A DNA stretch of 64,000 nucleotides from Candidatus Gastranaerophilales bacterium (GTDB taxonomy: Bacteria; Cyanobacteriota; Vampirovibrionia; Gastranaerophilales; Gastranaerophilaceae): the NCBI GenBank assembly GCA_944323155.1, contig CALURL010000001.1:1-64000 (forward strand). The letters are read 5' to 3'. Both the position numbers and the translations under genes were made by a program. Below the pieces are notes generated by a model, which made no database searches, was not told where the DNA came from, and saw only the letters and a program-made list of their open reading frames with translations. Positions 52,058 through 60,920 of this stretch are shown here, piece by piece. Each line of letters opens with the position of its first letter. Within the stretch, counting starts at the first letter, position 1.

Positions 52058-53293
52058 ATGTCTATTGATAACGCATTAGTTATGATTTTGGCTGGAGGAG
52101 AAGGCAAAAGACTTTTGCCTTTGACTAAAGAAAGAGCAAAGCCTGCTGTTCCATTTGGCGGCAGATATAGAATTATTGATTTTGTATTAAATAATTTTAT
52201 AAATTCAGGGTTTTATAAAATAAAAGTATTAACGCAATATAAATCAGATTCACTAAATAAGCATATTACACGCGGCTGGGCATTATCTCCATTTTTAAAT
52301 CAGTATGTTGACCTTGCACCGGCGCAAATGAGAACGGGGCAGGATTGGTATAGAGGAACTGCTGATGCAATTTATCAGAATGTTTTTCATATAAACGATG
52401 AAGATCCTGATTATGTTTGTATTTTTGGCGGTGATCATATTTATAAAATGGATGTGTCACAAATGCTTGATTTTCACAAGGAAAAAGAAGCTGATTTGTC
52501 AATTTCAGCTATTCCAATTCCGATAGAACAAGCTCATGAGTTTGGAATTATTGAAGTTGATGAAAATTGGCGCTTAATCAATTTTATTGAAAAACCAAAG
52601 GATAAACCGAAATCAATACCTGGTAATCCTAATATGTGTCTAGCTTCCATGGGAAATTATATTTTTAATAAATCTGCTTTGCTTGATGCATTGGATAGAG
52701 ATGAACAGATTAAAGAATCTAGCCATGACTTTGGTAAAAATGTTATTCCAATGTTGTTGAACGATGGCAAAAGAATTTTTATTTATAATTTTGCAAATAA
52801 TACTTTCCCTGGTATGACAGATACTGAAAGGGGCTATTGGCGTGATGTAGGAAGTATTGACGCTTACTGGCAGGCAAATATGGATTTGTTGAACTATAAC
52901 CCGGAATTAAATCTATATTCAAAAGAATGGCCGCTTAGAACTTATAACCACAACTATCCACCAGCAAAATTTGTATGGGAGGAAGATGACAGGGTTGGTA
53001 TGGCTACTAACTCTATGGTGTCAGAAGGATGTATTGTTTCTGGAGGAGGTTTATCTAGATGTGTCCTATCTCCAAAAGTTCGAATTAACAGCTACTCACA
53101 GGTTACTGAAAGTATTATAATGGAAAATGTTGATGTTGGACGTTATTCCCAAATCAGAAAAGCTATTATAGATAAAAATGTTACAATTCCTCCAAATACT
53201 AGAATTGGATTTGATAGAGAAGAGGATTTAAGACGCGGTTTTCATGTGTCAGAAGGAGGGGTTACTGTTGTACCCAAGGGGGCTATATTATAG
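52058..53293 (+). CDS. glgC: Glucose-1-phosphate adenylyltransferase
   Basis: 411 aa. It makes ADP-glucose for glycogen. The N-terminal nucleotidyltransferase has [25 protein letters not shown]; the allosteric and catalytic site shows GTADAIYQN and [10 protein letters not shown], and the C-terminal left-handed helix ends the protein ([10 protein letters not shown]). A GGGGAT site lies upstream. Presence of glgC implies glycogen storage. Confidence 0.95.
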   Translation: MSIDNALVMILAGGEGKRLLPLTKERAKPAVPFGGRYRIIDFVLNNFINSGFYKIKVLTQYKSDSLNKHITRGWALSPFLNQYVDLAPAQMRTGQDWYRGTADAIYQNVFHINDEDPDYVCIFGGDHIYKMDVSQMLDFHKEKEADLSISAIPIPIEQAHEFGIIEVDENWRLINFIEKPKDKPKSIPGNPNMCLASMGNYIFNKSALLDALDRDEQIKESSHDFGKNVIPMLLNDGKRIFIYNFANNTFPGMTDTERGYWRDVGSIDAYWQANMDLLNYNPELNLYSKEWPLRTYNHNYPPAKFVWEEDDRVGMATNSMVSEGCIVSGGGLSRCVLSPKVRINSYSQVTESIIMENVDVGRYSQIRKAIIDKNVTIPPNTRIGFDREEDLRRGFHVSEGGVTVVPKGAIL

Positions 53294-53299
53294 CAGCTC

Positions 53300-53328
53300 T
53301 TTACAAAAAACTATACCTGTAGTATAAT
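53300..53328 (+). promoter_or_regulatory. Strong promoter before the 53424 gene
   Basis: TTTACA (53300-53305), 17 nt, TATAAT (53323-53328), inside the glgC tail region; near consensus. Confidence 0.75.
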
Positions 53329-53366
53329 ATCAAAGCTTGTAGGGATTGTAAATATTTATTAAATTA

Positions 53367-53388
53367 CCCCGCTATTCGGGCAATTTTT
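53367..53388 (+). other. Short GC hairpin plus T run in the 5' leader (possible attenuator)
   Basis: A stem CCCG (53368-53371) / CGGG (53377-53380), followed by a T5 run, lies about 30 nt downstream of the expected start of transcription and 36 nt before the gene. It could end some transcripts early or terminate glgC read-through. Confidence 0.4.
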
Positions 53389-53423
53389 AAGCTTTATAGT
53401 CTTTATTGCTATGGGTGGAAAAA

Positions 53424-53987
53424 ATGGCAGGTTTAAACTTCTTAAATCCAATAAGAAACTCCGTCAAGTCGATGTATAACCGATTGCCTTCTATGGAATT
53501 AAAAAAAGATAAGGTTATTGATTCGGTTGCATATATTGGCAGAAAATGGACTTCGCCTCAACAGAGAGTCGTTATGGGCGTAACCGCTATTGCGATGCAA
53601 CCGGTTATTGATGCCCATAACAAAAGTGTTGATGAAAAAACACGGAAAGTTTCTGTTGCAAGAACTATTGCAAAAATTGTTGCCGGTACTGCCACAGGTT
53701 ATGCAATAAGGTATGCTTGTATTAAAGGTATTGCCGCAACATCAAAAACTCTGGCTGATATCCCTAAAAATGCTTCACCTATGAAGAAAAAATTTATGCA
53801 ATTGTTTACACCCAAAAATCTTGATCCTGCAAATAAAGATGCTTTTGCGCAATATAGGAATGCAATGGGAACTATTGTATCTTTGTTTGTTATGATGTTC
53901 ACAAACTTTGCTATTGACGCCCCTCTTACAAAATTTCTGACAAACAAAATAATAAAATACCAACAAGAGAAAGGAGAAATTAAATAA
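53424..53987 (+). CDS. Lineage-specific small membrane protein, 187 aa
   Basis: ATG 53424 is chosen over an upstream TTG at 53406. Hydrophobic segments are moderate: VVMGVTAIAMQPVID near 52-66, a TIAKIVAGTATGYAIRYACI helix near 82-100, and GTIVSLFVMMFTNFAI near 149-164. The AMQPVID stretch echoes SAQPIN and SIQPLN of the tandem paralogs at 41493-44819. No family name. It overlaps the next gene by one base (TAATG), so the pair is one unit. Confidence 0.65.
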   Translation: MAGLNFLNPIRNSVKSMYNRLPSMELKKDKVIDSVAYIGRKWTSPQQRVVMGVTAIAMQPVIDAHNKSVDEKTRKVSVARTIAKIVAGTATGYAIRYACIKGIAATSKTLADIPKNASPMKKKFMQLFTPKNLDPANKDAFAQYRNAMGTIVSLFVMMFTNFAIDAPLTKFLTNKIIKYQQEKGEIK

Positions 53988-54664
53988 TGTTTTCTCCTTG
54001 TAAACTCTGGAATAATTGTAAAAATTATATATATAAAAATTATGGTGAAAATCCTGGAACTATGCTTGTACATACAGGTGTAATCGGATGGATTTTGTCC
54101 TCTGCTGCTCAGGTTGCAGCTGTTGTTTTCAATGATAAGATATCACCCGAACAGAAAGTATTTCTTATTCCGCAGGAGTGTGCTGATGCTGCTGTGAATA
54201 TTCTGTCATTTTATACTTTTACAAATGGTGTTAAATATATTGGTTCAAAATTGACAAAGACAGCTAAACTTCGTACTGAAAAATTAACAGAATTATTAAA
54301 ACAAAGCGGTCATGTCTTGGAAAAAGGCCAAAAAAGGGTTGATAGCAAAGTTTATGCTGGTGATTGGAATTTTGATATTACAAAATTACCCAATTACAAA
54401 TCAGATATTGCAGATACATTTAAGCCATTCAGAAATGGAGCAGAAGTTATTACCGGCCTCATCGGCTCTGTTATTTCAAGTAACCTTATTACACCGCTTG
54501 CAAGAAATAAGTACGCCGCAATAAAACAAAAAGAAGCATTAGGAACAGTTGACAAACCAGAAGATAATAATAAAAATTTTCCACTCCAAAAATCAATGTC
54601 TATATTGGATTATCAAAAAATTGCTTCTTTAAAATATCATTCTAATTCTTCTTTAAAAATATAG
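53987..54664 (+). CDS. Lineage-specific membrane protein, 225 aa, operon partner of the previous gene
   Basis: Hydrophobic segments lie at about residues 30-48 (GVIGWILSSAAQVAAVVF), 70-85 (LSFYTFTNGV) and 150-165 (GLIGSVISSNLITPL). The N-terminus is Cys-rich (SPCKLWNNCKN). The domain pattern with PLARNKY near 166-172 is like the ends of the tandem paralogs at 41493. It is translationally coupled to the previous gene. Its end overlaps the convergent anti-sigma gene by 12 nt. Function unknown. Confidence 0.65.
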   Translation: MFSPCKLWNNCKNYIYKNYGENPGTMLVHTGVIGWILSSAAQVAAVVFNDKISPEQKVFLIPQECADAAVNILSFYTFTNGVKYIGSKLTKTAKLRTEKLTELLKQSGHVLEKGQKRVDSKVYAGDWNFDITKLPNYKSDIADTFKPFRNGAEVITGLIGSVISSNLITPLARNKYAAIKQKEALGTVDKPEDNNKNFPLQKSMSILDYQKIASLKYHSNSSLKI

Positions 54665-55207
54665 TAGAGTAATCACTCCTGCTACTATTAAAGTAATTGT
54701 TATACAAAAAATTGCAGTTATTTTAAATAAAGGATCTTTGTCCTTATTTTGGTTTTCTGTTTGAATTTTGCTCATTACATATTTAGAAAAATCTTCTTTT
54801 GTATCATTTCTGGTTTTTTCGAAAGATGTGTGCAATAATTTTTTAAAGCTGTACATATCTTCTAAATCCTGCCTTGCAAGCGGATTTGAGATAGTGATTT
54901 TTTTTATTTTTATATTTTCATCATCGTCAAGCTCGTTATCTATGTATGCTGAAAGATTTGCTTTGAATTCTTCATATTGCTTTGTTATGAAAGGAGTAGG
55001 ATTTTCTTTTTTATTCTGTCCTTTCAAATTTTTTTGAATTACAGCATATTTTTGCATAATTTTTTTCATTGTTTCATATTTTTCTCTGCAAGATGGACAT
55101 AGCTGCAAATGTTCTTCCACATATTTCGCGAGTTTATCGCTAAGTTTATCTTCTATGTAGAATGCCATTAGTGCGCCGACTTGCTCACAAGATAGTTGAT
55201 ATTGCAT
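54653..55207 (-). CDS. Anti-sigma factor with zinc-finger (ZAS-like) domain
   Basis: 184 aa. The N-terminal zinc-finger is visible as HLQLCPSC, with an earlier Cys near residue 7 and the KLSDKLAKYVEEHL helix of the zf-HC2 type. A cytoplasmic linker and then one transmembrane helix at about 161-180 (FKITAIFCITITLIVAGVI) follow. It lies right after the ECF sigma gene and would hold that sigma factor at the membrane until a signal frees it. Confidence 0.85.
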   Translation of the reverse strand: MQYQLSCEQVGALMAFYIEDKLSDKLAKYVEEHLQLCPSCREKYETMKKIMQKYAVIQKNLKGQNKKENPTPFITKQYEEFKANLSAYIDNELDDDENIKIKKITISNPLARQDLEDMYSFKKLLHTSFEKTRNDTKEDFSKYVMSKIQTENQNKDKDPLFKITAIFCITITLIVAGVITLLYF

Positions 55208-55220
55208 TAATATTCTCCTT

Positions 55221-55817
55221 TTAAATGTATGATTTTAAGCCTTCTTGAAGTTTGCATCTTGCCCGTGCAATGCGTGATTTTACAGTGCCGACACTTGCAT
55301 GAGTCGCTTCTGCTATTTCTTCATAAGAAAGTCCCTGAAGTTCACGTAATATAATAACTATTCTGAACTGTTCAGGAAGTTCTAATATTGCATTTTTTAT
55401 GATTTTACCAAGCTCCTGAGACATGCATTTTTCATGCGGTTTGCATTTTTTGTCAAGAAGCTGGAACTTTATCTGACATCCGGAATTTTCTTCGTTTTCA
55501 TCGTCAATTGAAATTGTGTCAGGGCGCTTCTGCGTTTTTCTTAGTTCATCATAAAAAAGGTTTGTAATAATTTGGTTTAGCCAGCCTTTAAACATTTTTG
55601 GATTTTTCAGTGTATGAATACTCTTAGCAACGCGAAGCAAGGCCTCTTGAGTTAAGTCTGAAACGCATTCATCTTTTTGGCACAGGTATGAAAATGCTGC
55701 AAAAATATTTTTTTGCTCTCGCTTTATCAGTTCTTCTAAGGCTTTAAAGTCATCCTGCTGAGAAAGCACTACAAGTTCCTCCAGAGGCATTTTTTTGTAT
55801 TGCATTTTGCCTGACAT
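55221..55817 (-). CDS. ECF-type RNA polymerase sigma factor
   Basis: 198 aa. Region 2 has FAAFSYLCQKDECVSDLTQEALLRVAKSI, region 4 has LPEQFRIVIILRELQGLSYEEIAEATHASVGTVKSRIARAR, typical of the SigW/RpoE group. It is co-transcribed with its putative anti-sigma (13 nt apart), giving a paired envelope-stress-like module. Target genes are not visible in the window. Confidence 0.92.
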   Translation of the reverse strand: MSGKMQYKKMPLEELVVLSQQDDFKALEELIKREQKNIFAAFSYLCQKDECVSDLTQEALLRVAKSIHTLKNPKMFKGWLNQIITNLFYDELRKTQKRPDTISIDDENEENSGCQIKFQLLDKKCKPHEKCMSQELGKIIKNAILELPEQFRIVIILRELQGLSYEEIAEATHASVGTVKSRIARARCKLQEGLKSYI

Positions 55818-55914
55818 AATTTCTCCTTACAGCTATAATAAGAAATTTTCAGACACAATTACTCATACATTAATATATATCCAGTGGAGTATATTTTTTT
55901 ATTTAGAATGTGAA

Positions 55915-57156
55915 TTAGGAAGCGCTTATATAACCGTTAATTGCAGTGTACGCTGCAACGTATGGTGATGCTAGATAAATAAATCCTTTTGTATTTCCCA
56001 TTCTGCCCTGGAAGTTTCTGTTTTGAGTAGCAAGACAAACTTCTCCATCCGCAAGTGTGCCGGCATGAACTCCAACGCAAGGCCCGCAGCCCGGAGGTAA
56101 AATTGTTGCATTAGCTTCTACAAATGTTGTAATTAATCCTTCTTGAAGCGCTTCTATATAAACATCTTTTGATGCCGGACATATTAGCATTCTTACATCA
56201 GGATTAACTTTTTTGCCTTTTAAGATTTCTGCAACTATTCTTAAATCTTCAATTCTTCCATTAGTACATGTTCCTACAAAAACCTGATTAACTTTAATAT
56301 CTTTAAGCTCATCAACTGTTTTTGTATTATCAACAGTGTGAGGACAAGAAACTGTGTGCTGAATTTCGTTTGCATTAATTTTGATAACTCTTTCGTAAAC
56401 AGCGTCTTTATCAGGTTTGATTTCTCTAAATTTGTCTTCACGGCCGCGTGATTTCAAGAATGCTTTAGTCTTTTCATCAGAAATAAATAAACCAGCTTTT
56501 GCACCGGCTTCTACAGCCATGTTGGCAAGTGTAAATCTTTCTGACATTTCCATATTATCAATTGTGTCTCCGCAAAATTCAAGAGCTTTGTATGTCGCGC
56601 CGTCAGCGCCGATAAGCCCTATCAAATGGAGCATTAAATCTTTAGAGTATATTCCTTTTTTGAATTCGCCTGTTACTTCAATTTTGTATGTAGCCGGCAC
56701 TTTTAACCATGTTTTGCCTAATCCCATTGCAACTGCAATGTCAGTTGACCCCATGCCTGTTGCAAATGCCCCAAGAGCCCCAGATGTGCATGTGTGTGAA
56801 TCTGCTCCAACAAGTATTTCGCCAGGGTTTACAAATGTTTCTACTAGTCTTTGATGGCACACTCCTGCACCAACATCAGAGAGAACTGCCCCGTATTCTT
56901 TTGAAAATTCTCTAAGGACTGTGTGTGTGTTTGAAAGTTCTTTTCTCGGGCTTGGGGAAGCATGGTCTATGAAAAGAATTGTTCTTTCAGGATTTTTCAA
57001 CTTTGGCAGGCCTAACTTTTTAAATTCCTGAACAGTAAGCGGCCCTGTTCCGTCTTGTACTGCCGTTACATCTACATTTGCAATAACTAATTCACCAGCT
57101 TTAACGTTTTTTCCTGTATGTTCTGAAATAATTTTTTCTGCCAAAGTTTGTCCCAT
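55915..57156 (-). CDS. leuC: 3-isopropylmalate dehydratase large subunit (LeuC/HacA family)
   Basis: 413 aa. The [4Fe-4S] site is seen in FVGTCTNGR (near 293) and LPPGCGPC (near 353). HTCTSGALGAFATGMGSTD is the substrate region. The enzyme isomerises 2- to 3-isopropylmalate or the homologous homocitrate. A homocitrate-synthase-like enzyme is encoded two genes away, so either leucine, citramalate or homocitrate steps are possible. No leuD is beside it. Confidence 0.88.
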   Translation of the reverse strand: MGQTLAEKIISEHTGKNVKAGELVIANVDVTAVQDGTGPLTVQEFKKLGLPKLKNPERTILFIDHASPSPRKELSNTHTVLREFSKEYGAVLSDVGAGVCHQRLVETFVNPGEILVGADSHTCTSGALGAFATGMGSTDIAVAMGLGKTWLKVPATYKIEVTGEFKKGIYSKDLMLHLIGLIGADGATYKALEFCGDTIDNMEMSERFTLANMAVEAGAKAGLFISDEKTKAFLKSRGREDKFREIKPDKDAVYERVIKINANEIQHTVSCPHTVDNTKTVDELKDIKVNQVFVGTCTNGRIEDLRIVAEILKGKKVNPDVRMLICPASKDVYIEALQEGLITTFVEANATILPPGCGPCVGVHAGTLADGEVCLATQNRNFQGRMGNTKGFIYLASPYVAAYTAINGYISAS

Positions 57157-57207
57157 AAAAACAATCTCCTTATTAAGTTATTTATAATTTTATCATAAAT
57201 AGAGTTT

Positions 57208-57681
57208 TTAAACTGTTTCTTTACATACATCAATCCAGTTTTCTGCCTGTGAGATATTATAAAGTTCTTCCAAGGTCAGTTTTATTGCAGAATTGCTGCT
57301 TCCACAGGCTGGATATACAATGTCAAATCGTTTTAAAGACATGTCTAAAAATATTTTTACATTTGGTTTGGCTATTGCAAACGGACAAACCCCGCCGATT
57401 TTATGACCTGTATATTCAATAACTTCTTCCGGGGTTAGCATTTTAGCCTTTAAGCCAAAAGTATTTTTGAATTTTTTATTATCAATTCTTGCATCGCCTG
57501 CTGTAACAATCAGTATTGCACCTGTGTCTGTTTTAAAAGAAAGAGTTTTTGCTATTCTTTCAGGTTCCACACCCAGCGCCTTTGCGGCAAGTTCAACAGT
57601 TGCGCTTGATTCGTTCAACTCAATTATGCTATTTTCTTTTCCATATTGTTTTAGGAATTCTTTTACTAATTCTATTGACAT
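57208..57681 (-). CDS. YbaK/EbsC-type aminoacyl-tRNA deacylase
   Basis: 157 aa. The fold is recognisable by AKTLSFKTDTGAILIVTAGDARIDNKKF, where the lysine is in the catalytic position, then GHKIGGVCPFAIA and CGSSNSAIKLTLEEL. Such enzymes hydrolyse mischarged tRNAs such as Cys-tRNA-Pro. It starts one base after the next gene and is probably co-transcribed with it. It is an odd partner between two amino-acid-biosynthesis genes, and may be a hitch-hiker. Confidence 0.85.
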   Translation of the reverse strand: MSIELVKEFLKQYGKENSIIELNESSATVELAAKALGVEPERIAKTLSFKTDTGAILIVTAGDARIDNKKFKNTFGLKAKMLTPEEVIEYTGHKIGGVCPFAIAKPNVKIFLDMSLKRFDIVYPACGSSNSAIKLTLEELYNISQAENWIDVCKETV

Positions 57682-57682
57682 T

Positions 57683-58993
57683 TTAAATTATCCTGTGCGG
57701 TTTTGTTAATAAATGTGCGTCAACGCGTTCTTTTATTGCGCCCTGCGGTTCATAGTAAGGTGAAACCGTCATTATTTTTGCTGCTACATCAGGATAGTAA
57801 TAAATAAACCTTAATTCACTTGATGTTAGAGGTTTTTGAGTATGAACATTGGCGTATCTTGCAAGTTCAAGAATGTTCCTTGCTTCGTGTTCGTCCTTAA
57901 ATTCTATTTCAAGGTTGTCGTATACATTTCTAAAACCTTTAATTCCGCCATATTCACCTGTTGTAATCATTCTTCCAGTTTCAATAATTTCAGGTTCGCC
58001 GCGGCCAAGCTCTTCAAAGTCGTAAAGCTCGTAATTTCTTCTGTCTTTTAAAGCACCGTCTGCGTGAATACCTGATTCATGCGCAAATGCGTTATCCCCA
58101 ACAGCAGGCTGGTTTATTGGAATGGGTACTCCAAAAGCATAGGATGTGTATTTTGCAAGCTTCCATGCTTTTGACAAATCAATATTTGGGTCTATCTGGT
58201 ACTTATTGCTGAAACCTGCTGATTTTAGTATTGCAAGCAGGCAGGATACCAAATCAGCATTTCCTGCTCTTTCTCCCATTCCGTTTATGGCTGTATTAAT
58301 ATATGCGTCAACTCCTGCATCAATAGCCGCTTTAGCCCCCATAACAGAACATGCTACAGCCATGCCTAAATCATTATGAAAATGAAGTTCTATTGGCATT
58401 TGTATTTCTCGAGCTATTTTATAAATCCTGTCATATGTTGTTTTGGGATCTTCGTAACCTAACGTATCACAGTATCTGAAGCGCATTGCACCGCATTTTT
58501 TTGCTTCCTTGCCGTATTTAATCAAAAAGTTAATATCACTTCTTGAGGCGTCTTCAGCATTAATTCCAATAATTTCTGCACCTTTTGAGGCTGCACATTC
58601 AACTGCCTCGCATGTCATTTTTATTATGTCACTTGGCGTTTTCTTTCCTAAATATTTTCCATTAATCATCTGCTCTGAAGTTGATTGTGAAAGGTTAACA
58701 TTTTTAAGTGCCGGAACATTTTTAAATGAAAGTTCAACATCTTCTGCTATACCTCTCATCCAGCCGGAAAGTTTCGTTCTTGAAATAACTCCGCGTTTTA
58801 CAAGTTCAAGGTTTCCATTAAGATAATTTATTTCGTGTTTTGTAGTTGGAAAACCAAATTCTGATTGAGTTATTCCCATATCATCAAGCATTAAATTAAT
58901 TATAGTTTTTTGTAATTTTGCTAATCCTAGACGTGATGTTTGCACTCCATCTCTATTTGTTACGTCGACAAAGTAAATTTTATTTTGCTGCAT
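57683..58993 (-). CDS. Homocitrate synthase / 2-isopropylmalate synthase family enzyme
   Basis: 436 aa. The TIM barrel starts DVTNRDGVQTSRLGLAKLQK; the metal ligands are in HFHNDLGMAVACS (HxH) and NTAINGMGERAGN; the HESGIHADG loop is present. The sequence is closest in feel to homocitrate synthases (NifV/Lys20), not the longer LeuA with a regulatory C-terminus. It condenses acetyl-CoA with a 2-oxo acid. The precise substrate is not certain from sequence. It is the first gene of a possible unit with YbaK. Confidence 0.82.
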   Translation of the reverse strand: MQQNKIYFVDVTNRDGVQTSRLGLAKLQKTIINLMLDDMGITQSEFGFPTTKHEINYLNGNLELVKRGVISRTKLSGWMRGIAEDVELSFKNVPALKNVNLSQSTSEQMINGKYLGKKTPSDIIKMTCEAVECAASKGAEIIGINAEDASRSDINFLIKYGKEAKKCGAMRFRYCDTLGYEDPKTTYDRIYKIAREIQMPIELHFHNDLGMAVACSVMGAKAAIDAGVDAYINTAINGMGERAGNADLVSCLLAILKSAGFSNKYQIDPNIDLSKAWKLAKYTSYAFGVPIPINQPAVGDNAFAHESGIHADGALKDRRNYELYDFEELGRGEPEIIETGRMITTGEYGGIKGFRNVYDNLEIEFKDEHEARNILELARYANVHTQKPLTSSELRFIYYYPDVAAKIMTVSPYYEPQGAIKERVDAHLLTKPHRII

Positions 58994-59151
58994 TTTTACC
59001 CCTTGAACTTTTTATTATAAATTCTAATATACTACACATATATGTTTTTTTGTATGTTTTTGTTTAACAACTTGCATTTTAAAATTATATTATTTACAAT
59101 GTTAGTATGGAACTTTTTGGTGGTTCTGTCAAGAACTTAAAATAATTAATT

Positions 59152-60744
59152 ATGACACTAACAAAACAACTGGAAAAAAAGATTAATAAAGAGTATAAAA
59201 CTGGTAATGTAAAAAATGCCATAGAACTTTGTCAGATAGGTTTGCAGGATGATCCGACAAATGCTGATTTGCATGTTCGTCTCGGTGATTTATACCTTGC
59301 CTGGCATTTAGATATTTATAATTCCTGTCAGTATATTGATGAAGCTATTACTGAGTATCAGAGAGCTTTGGAATCTTATATTGATTCTGCTGAGATTTAT
59401 TTTAAAATAGGACAGGCACACTTTTTTAAGGGTGATTTAGATAAGGCCATTAATTATTTAGATATGGCTGTTTCTAAAAACGAAAAACTTGCTAAAGCGT
59501 ATTATCTTCTTGCAGAAACTTATGCTAAGCGCGCGAGGTTTTTAGAAGCTTCATTTAATGCCAAGAAAGCTATTAAATATGCTCCTTTAAGAAATTCTTG
59601 TGCTCATTTTTTGCTTTCTAATTTGTATAACTTATCTTCTGCAAGAAATTTTAAGAATTTTGCATTATCAAAATTTGAATATGTTTTATCAATATTAACA
59701 TTGCCATTTGATACAGTCGCTCTTGCGAATGTCTGGCGATCTATTTCTTATTGGAAATTTTTGCCTACTTTAGTAAAGGGATTTTATTTGGTTCAAACAA
59801 ACAGGCAAAATGAGGCTGCTGAAACATACATTGAAGCTATTGAAAAAGCTCCCGGGTTTATTCCATTGTATTGCCTTTTAGGTGATGTATACAGATCCCT
59901 CGGTCAATTTGATGATGCTATTACTGAATACAAAATGGCTATATGGCTTGATAGCTTAAATATTTCTGCATATAAACATTTGTGCTCCGCTTATGAAGAG
60001 CAAGGCGATTATGATAGTGCAGTTGATGTTTATTTAAAACTTATACAAATTATGCCTAATATGCCTGATGTTCATTCAAATTTGGCAAATATTCTTTATG
60101 TAAAAGGCGATATTCAGGGGGCAATATCTCATTTTCAGACTGCTGTTACATTAAATCCGAGAAAACAATGGACAAGTATTATTAATCAGACGCTCGGTTT
60201 TGTTTATCAAGAAAATAAACAGGATTTAGATGCTGCAATAAGCTCTTACCAGAGTGCATATCTTTTGACTCCTAAAGATATTGATATTTATGTGAATTTA
60301 GGCAGTGCTTTTTACGATAAAGAGGATATTGATAATGCTTTAACTGTTTATAGAAATGCGCTTGATTTGGATCCTAAAAATGCACAAATTCATTGTAATT
60401 TAGGCTTTTTATACTGGGGTAAAGGTGATATTGATGAGGCACTTAAGGAATATCAGCTTGCAATTGAATACAAACCTGATTATGACATTGCCTACAATAA
60501 TATGGGCGTAATTTATCTTGATGATTTAGGAAGGGTAAAGCCTGCAATAGACTTATTTAAAAAATCTGTTGAATGCAATCCAAATTATGCTTTAGCCCAT
60601 TTTAATCTTGCCCGTGCTATTGCAATTACAGGGGATAAGATTGAAGCTGCTAAACTCTATCAGATTGCACAAGATATAAATAAAGTTACTAACGAAATTG
60701 ATCCGCAGGAAATTTTAGATAAAATAAATGCTTTGTTTAGCTAG
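59152..60744 (+). CDS. TPR-repeat protein, 530 aa
   Basis: At least ten tetratricopeptide repeats from about residue 20 to 510, such as ADLHVRLGDLYLAWH, AYYLLAETYAKRARFLEA, VHSNLANILYVKGDIQGA, IYVNLGSAFYDKEDIDNA and IHCNLGFLYWGKGDIDEA. No signal peptide or membrane segment. It should act as a scaffold. It has no clear ribosome-binding site; the ATG follows AATTAATT. It lies alone between the homocitrate synthase gene (divergent) and a histidine kinase (convergent). Confidence 0.85.
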   Translation: MTLTKQLEKKINKEYKTGNVKNAIELCQIGLQDDPTNADLHVRLGDLYLAWHLDIYNSCQYIDEAITEYQRALESYIDSAEIYFKIGQAHFFKGDLDKAINYLDMAVSKNEKLAKAYYLLAETYAKRARFLEASFNAKKAIKYAPLRNSCAHFLLSNLYNLSSARNFKNFALSKFEYVLSILTLPFDTVALANVWRSISYWKFLPTLVKGFYLVQTNRQNEAAETYIEAIEKAPGFIPLYCLLGDVYRSLGQFDDAITEYKMAIWLDSLNISAYKHLCSAYEEQGDYDSAVDVYLKLIQIMPNMPDVHSNLANILYVKGDIQGAISHFQTAVTLNPRKQWTSIINQTLGFVYQENKQDLDAAISSYQSAYLLTPKDIDIYVNLGSAFYDKEDIDNALTVYRNALDLDPKNAQIHCNLGFLYWGKGDIDEALKEYQLAIEYKPDYDIAYNNMGVIYLDDLGRVKPAIDLFKKSVECNPNYALAHFNLARAIAITGDKIEAAKLYQIAQDINKVTNEIDPQEILDKINALFS

Positions 60745-60776
60745 ATTAAATTCAAGAGATTAAATATCAAGGCAGT

Positions 60777-60920
60777 GTGAAGAAATTATATTTGATAATG
60801 CTTTTGGCATTATTATTATCTTGGGCTTTCACAATATTTGTTAATACCTCAACTACTATTTTATGGGACAGTACTAACTTACTAATTCTGTGCTGTCAGC
60901 TGCGCCTATTGGAAGTGTGA
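60777..60920 (+). CDS. Possible 47-residue membrane peptide
   Basis: A GTG at 60777 opens a 47-codon frame: basic KK, then a strong hydrophobic helix (LIMLLALLLSWAFTIF), then a polar stretch. It overlaps the end of the kinase gene on the other strand by 47 nt. There is an AAGG just upstream. Without homologs it may be a spurious signal-peptide-like frame. Confidence 0.3.
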   Translation: MKKLYLIMLLALLLSWAFTIFVNTSTTILWDSTNLLILCCQLRLLEV

